Assembly (NCBI GenBank): GCA_023441055.1
Contig: JAEZQY010000029.1
Location: forward strand, 1 to 64,000
Source of the DNA: Bacillota bacterium
Lineage (GTDB): Bacteria; Bacillota; Bacilli; Paenibacillales; UBA4045
Reading direction: 5' to 3'
DNA length: 64,000 nt
The translations under genes and the position numbers were made by a program. The notes beneath the pieces are model-generated. The model was given only the letters and a program-made list of their open reading frames with translations. It did no database searches and had not been told where the DNA came from. Positions 60,844 to 64,000 of the stretch are shown here, in pieces. Numbering within the stretch: the stretch's first letter is position 1; every line of letters begins with the position of its first letter.

Positions 60844-61854
60844 TTAGGAATTTACGGCCAGATCCCAACGATGCGGCACACGCTTCTCATCCGCATATCC
60901 GTCGACTTCTCTCAAGTCCGACAGCGCTTCGGTCGGACATGCGACGACGCACTTCAGGCAGCCCTTGCAATATTGATAATCTATGCCCTGCAGGAACATC
61001 TGTGGACGGCCCCTCTTATCCGGCTGCTCCTCCCATACGAAGCAGAAGTCCGGACATGCCGTATCACAAGCTGCGCAGTGGATGCACTTCTCTTCATCGA
61101 AGTCAGGCATCATACCAGCGCGCGAGATGCTTAGATCCTTAAGAATGCTGTTGCCTGGGTTGATGACCAAGCCGCCGATCGGCTGTGTCTCATAGCCGTA
61201 CATCGGAATGTCCCACCGCTTAACCTCTGGCATCTTCGTCCCTTCCGGCAGATCGTAGGTTGCGAACTTCACTTCATTGTAGCCGCGATCGAAGACACGC
61301 TTAGCGGGCTCAACAGCCTGTGGGTACTTCTTCCCGAGCTGAGCCTCGATAATATCATACATAATTTGCTTATCTAAGAAATCACATAACCGGAACAATG
61401 CGCCCATCATCGCCATATTCGCGCGGTTTTTCTCTTCAAGCGCAATTTCCGTTGCATCAATAACCGCGATCGTACCGCCGACCAGCTTCAGCTTCTCCTT
61501 CAGCTGCTCTGGGCTCTTGGCTGAGTTGACGAGCACCACGCTGTCTGCGTAAATCCCACTGACGACATTGATCGTCTTATACAAGTTCTCGTGGAAGATC
61601 GCAACAACATGCGGTCTCTCAACAGGCGTTGTATCTCGGATATTCGTATCAGGGTCACAGAAGCGAATATGCGCTTTAACCGGTGAACCCTTCTTCTCCG
61701 ATCCATAGGATGAAAAACTGACTCCATTCAAACCTGCGCCGACTACCCCCGCCTCAGCGAGCATCTTGCCTGCCAAGTTAGCGCCAAGGCCCCCGATGGA
61801 TTCCATCCGAATCTCAAAGAAGCCTAGTTCATTCACTTTCGGTAGCGATGTCAT
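60844..61854 (-). CDS. 2-oxoacid:ferredoxin oxidoreductase, fused gamma-delta subunits
   Basis: A 336-residue protein, counted from the ATG at 61854 with AAGGGG 8 nt upstream; longer in-frame starts reach to the promoter and are rejected. The gamma domain about 1-190 has the CoA-side motif ESIGGLGANLAGKMLAEAG and SYGSEKKGSPV; the C-terminal delta part about 255-336 binds two [4Fe-4S] clusters through CIHCAACDTACP and CKGCLKCVVACP. It passes electrons from the alpha-beta subunit to ferredoxin. First gene of the operon; the promoter at 61911-61939 lies 57 nt upstream. Confidence 0.92.
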   Translation of the reverse strand: MTSLPKVNELGFFEIRMESIGGLGANLAGKMLAEAGVVGAGLNGVSFSSYGSEKKGSPVKAHIRFCDPDTNIRDTTPVERPHVVAIFHENLYKTINVVSGIYADSVVLVNSAKSPEQLKEKLKLVGGTIAVIDATEIALEEKNRANMAMMGALFRLCDFLDKQIMYDIIEAQLGKKYPQAVEPAKRVFDRGYNEVKFATYDLPEGTKMPEVKRWDIPMYGYETQPIGGLVINPGNSILKDLSISRAGMMPDFDEEKCIHCAACDTACPDFCFVWEEQPDKRGRPQMFLQGIDYQYCKGCLKCVVACPTEALSDLREVDGYADEKRVPHRWDLAVNS

Positions 61855-61910
61855 GTCATATCCCCTTCCCTCTGATTCATACAAATTCAGCATAAATCTC
61901 ACGTATACCA

Positions 61911-61939
61911 ATCATAACAGCAAGAAAATAGTATAGCAA
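61911..61939 (-). promoter_or_regulatory. Promoter of the oxidoreductase operon
   Basis: Minus strand: TTGCTA (61939-61934), 17-bp spacer, TATGAT (61916-61911). Both hexamers are close to the sigma-A consensus with ideal spacing. Confidence 0.55.
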
Positions 61940-62100
61940 CAACTTCCTAAAAAATGCTCAAATCGTACATCACACGACTAGTACAGCAAGCGAACTATTA
62001 TGCAACAGTTGTCTTCCACTCCTATGCGGCGTATCCTACACTACTCATTATCCTCGCACTATGGGATTACGCTGTAACTAATATCACACCCAAGATATGG

Positions 62101-62130
62101 ATGACTGATCGCGTTCACTGCTGTTACAAT
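62101..62130 (+). promoter_or_regulatory. Possible promoter of the YihY-family gene
   Basis: ATGACT at 62101-62106, 18-bp spacer, TACAAT at 62125-62130, about 24 nt before the start codon. The transcript would have a very short leader containing the GGAGG site. Confidence 0.4.
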
Positions 62131-62153
62131 AAGACCTGAAGGAGGTCTGTCTA

Positions 62154-63005
62154 ATGAAGAGACGTGTGTATCCCCTGCAACTAGTGATCGATTTATATAA
62201 GCGGTTTCGTGAGGATGATGTTCCCGCGCTAGGCGCCCAGATGACCTTCTACTTAATTCTTTCCTTCTTCCCGTTCTTGATCTTCTTGCTCACGCTCGTC
62301 GCTTATACGCCGCTTAGCCGCGAAGAGGTCATGCTGGATATCGTCATGCTTGTCCCCGCCAACTCGCAGGCTTTGGTTCAAGGCTTGCTGGAAGAACTAG
62401 TCCAGGAGAAGAATAACACCATCCTGTCTCTCGGTATGGCCGCAGCAATCTGGACGGCCTCCAGCGGCATGATGGCGATTATCCGAACGCTGAATAAGGC
62501 GTATCAGGAAACTGAACGCCGTCCTTACTGGAGAGTGCGGTCGATCGCCATTGGGTACACGATCGGCTTCTCCATCGCGATTCTGCTGTCTTTTGTTCTA
62601 CTCGTCTTCGGCGAGCTGCTCGGGCAGCTTGCTCATCGCACACTCTCACTTCCTGCAGATTTCGAATTCTGGTGGAATCCGCTCAAGATTTCCTTGTCGC
62701 TTGTGATTATGTGCATTATATTCTCCTTACTCTACTACAGCGCGCCCAGCAGGCGCCTCAGATTCCGTGAAGTGATCCCCGGCGCGGTGTTCTCTACATT
62801 CGGTTGGATTGCCGTCTCCTTGCTGTTCTCCTTCTATGTGAATCGATTCGGCAATTATGATACGACATACGGCAGTCTCGGCGGTATTATCGCTCTATTG
62901 ATCTGGCTGTATCTCAGCAGTATCATCCTCCTGTTCGGAGGCGAGCTCAACGCTTCACTGACCAGCATTCGCAGCGGCCGCAAGCCGCCGTTCACAACGA
63001 GCTGA
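62154..63005 (+). CDS. YihY/UPF0761-family membrane protein
   Basis: A 283-residue inner-membrane protein with GGAGG and ATG at 62154. Six membrane helices; family motifs DVPALGAQMTFYLILSFFPF, AIWTASSGMMAIIRTLNKAYQ, FSLLYYSAPSRRLRFREVIPG-like LLYYSAPSRRLRFREVIPGA, and YGSLGGIIALLIWLYLSSIILLFGGELNA, here quoted in parts: TTYGSLGGIIALLIWLY and LFGGELNA. It was once called ribonuclease BN, which is incorrect. The function is not established; transport or envelope roles are proposed. Its last 14 nt overlap the convergent HD-GYP gene. Confidence 0.9.
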   Translation: MKRRVYPLQLVIDLYKRFREDDVPALGAQMTFYLILSFFPFLIFLLTLVAYTPLSREEVMLDIVMLVPANSQALVQGLLEELVQEKNNTILSLGMAAAIWTASSGMMAIIRTLNKAYQETERRPYWRVRSIAIGYTIGFSIAILLSFVLLVFGELLGQLAHRTLSLPADFEFWWNPLKISLSLVIMCIIFSLLYYSAPSRRLRFREVIPGAVFSTFGWIAVSLLFSFYVNRFGNYDTTYGSLGGIIALLIWLYLSSIILLFGGELNASLTSIRSGRKPPFTTS

Positions 63006-64000
63006 TAATGGTCACATTCAGATGCTTGCGCAGATCGATCTCATAGGGCGACTTTAATTCCAAGCCGCCCTCGTCACGCAGCACGCGCACTGTCGGCCGC
63101 TGCACATTCCCCTTATGATTGGCTGATACGACGCCGATCTGCCCCGTGCTCAGCATGATGGTCGTAGACACAGGATAGATACAGATATGCTCTGTGAATC
63201 GTTGTACCAGCGCGAGCTCGAACTGACCATTGCCCGATCCGAATAAGTATTCAATCGCTTCAGCGGGCCTGAGCCGCTTGCGGTACGGGCGCACAGAGGT
63301 CAGCGCGTCGTATACATCGGAGATGGAGACGAGCTGAGCATACTCATGAATCTCCTGCCCCTTCAATTGGCGCGGATAGCCGAGCCCGTCATATCGCTCA
63401 TGATGCTGATAGGCGCAATGTGCGGACAGCAGCGGAATATCGAATCGATTGCGCAGCAGGTCGAATCCAAGCTGTGTATGCTGCTCAATTCGCTTACGAT
63501 CTTCATCGGTCAGCCCGTCCTTCTTATTCCAAACCTGTTGCTCGACCTGTATCATTCCAATATCGAACAGCAACGCGCCAATGCCCAGCTCCTCCAGCTG
63601 CGATCGATTGTATCCCATTGCCATTCCGATAATGCCGGCGAGAATCGCCACATTAACAGAATGATGGAACAAGTACCCATCGGTAGTATTCATGGAAGTC
63701 AGATTAATCATGACTTGATCCCGCCCACTGATCTCTTTCAGGATATTGTTGAACACATTGCGGAACGCCGTACCCACCTCGTAGCTGGCCGCGCGACTCC
63801 GCATACTGGAGGTGTCGACCATCTGCAACATCGTCCGACGAACAGCGCTTACCGCCTCACGCCGCGTCTCCTCGCTGACAACATCCTCCGGTACGATATC
63901 CTGCGTATGAGCATCTTCTACATAGATATGATCGATACCCAGCCTGCGAATGCGCTCAATCATTCGATTCGTCAGCTTGATACCAGCTGCTGCCAACAGC
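62992..64000 (-). CDS. HD-GYP domain protein, 5' end missing (window edge)
   Basis: At least 335 residues; the frame stays open through position 64000 (codons reading LLAAAGIKLTNRMIERIRRLGI), so the real start and about 30 residues lie outside. The HD-GYP domain spans about 95-270: the first His is in FHHSVNVAILAG, and the C-terminal motif HHERYDGLGYP is intact, but the HD pair reads FD and the following motif DIGM (LLFDIGMIQV) instead of HDIGK. HD-GYP enzymes break down c-di-GMP; with the altered metal site, activity is uncertain. It converges on and overlaps the YihY gene by 14 nt. Confidence 0.85.
   Translation of the reverse strand, partial: LLAAAGIKLTNRMIERIRRLGIDHIYVEDAHTQDIVPEDVVSEETRREAVSAVRRTMLQMVDTSSMRSRAASYEVGTAFRNVFNNILKEISGRDQVMINLTSMNTTDGYLFHHSVNVAILAGIIGMAMGYNRSQLEELGIGALLFDIGMIQVEQQVWNKKDGLTDEDRKRIEQHTQLGFDLLRNRFDIPLLSAHCAYQHHERYDGLGYPRQLKGQEIHEYAQLVSISDVYDALTSVRPYRKRLRPAEAIEYLFGSGNGQFELALVQRFTEHICIYPVSTTIMLSTGQIGVVSANHKGNVQRPTVRVLRDEGGLELKSPYEIDLRKHLNVTIISSL

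Noticed and set aside
61954..62139. 61-codon plus-strand ORF
   Set aside because: No ribosome binding site, no recognisable domain, overlaps the probable promoter of the YihY gene.
62154..63005. Ribonuclease BN annotation
   Set aside because: An old misnomer for the YihY family; the protein is a six-helix membrane protein without a nuclease motif.

Overview
The window looks like chromosomal DNA of a Gram-positive, motile, endospore-former-type bacterium of the Paenibacillaceae (Paenibacillus or a close relative). Supporting signs are two very large secreted proteins with C-terminal SLH domains, a lipoteichoic acid synthase, a LipL-type lipoyl amidotransferase, an Lpl/YtcP-type carbohydrate importer with a YesM/YesN two-component pair, a sigma-D-type promoter before motAB, AGGAGG-type ribosome binding sites and moderate GC content. 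The species assignment is inference; no rRNA or tRNA gene is present.

Layout. 1-125: 5' end of a class C group II intron (minus strand, running off the left edge), sitting just after the terminator of the first SLH gene. 130-16371: a surface/signalling locus made of an SLH protein with RCC1 repeats, a NarL-type response regulator, a 1.7-kilo-residue histidine kinase with pseudokinase and AAA+ modules, a PAS-GGDEF protein and a second giant SLH protein. The two SLH genes share an almost identical promoter module with a 14-bp palindrome at the same distance from the -10 element. 16575-24561: RibD-like reductase, mercaptopyruvate-type sulfurtransferase, NlpC/P60 hydrolase, a DapA-like aldolase with its IclR regulator, and a two-component operon carrying two PepSY proteins. 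24724-32417: a carbohydrate ABC importer (binding protein and two permeases, no ATPase), YesM/YesN regulators and a sulfatase, suggesting uptake and desulfation of a sulfated glycan. 32517-36115: LtaS-type synthase and a membrane diguanylate cyclase. 36282-42580: SWIM/SNF2 helicase pair and motAB. 42669-46279: HflC, HflK, a lone LarE and a permuted NlpC/P60 protein.

46457-51330: complete pyruvate dehydrogenase operon pdhA-pdhB-pdhC-lpd. 51547-58419: esterase, LipL (which would lipoylate the E2 subunit encoded nearby), a fucose/arabinose isomerase-family protein divergent from an AraC regulator, a lipid kinase, thiamine pyrophosphokinase (supplying the cofactor for both PDH and the following enzyme) and the tRNA hydroxylase TrhO. 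58511-61854: a two-gene, four-domain 2-oxoacid:ferredoxin oxidoreductase. 62154-64000: a YihY-type membrane protein and the 3' part of an HD-GYP gene cut by the window end.

The most interesting region is 1-16371: a retroelement at a terminator, and two co-regulated giant cell-surface proteins bracketing a giant sensor kinase whose response regulator is the obvious candidate activator of both. Three c-di-GMP-related proteins and the flagellar stator genes in the same window hint at control of the attached/motile switch. Annotation is from reading the sequence; no database search was run.
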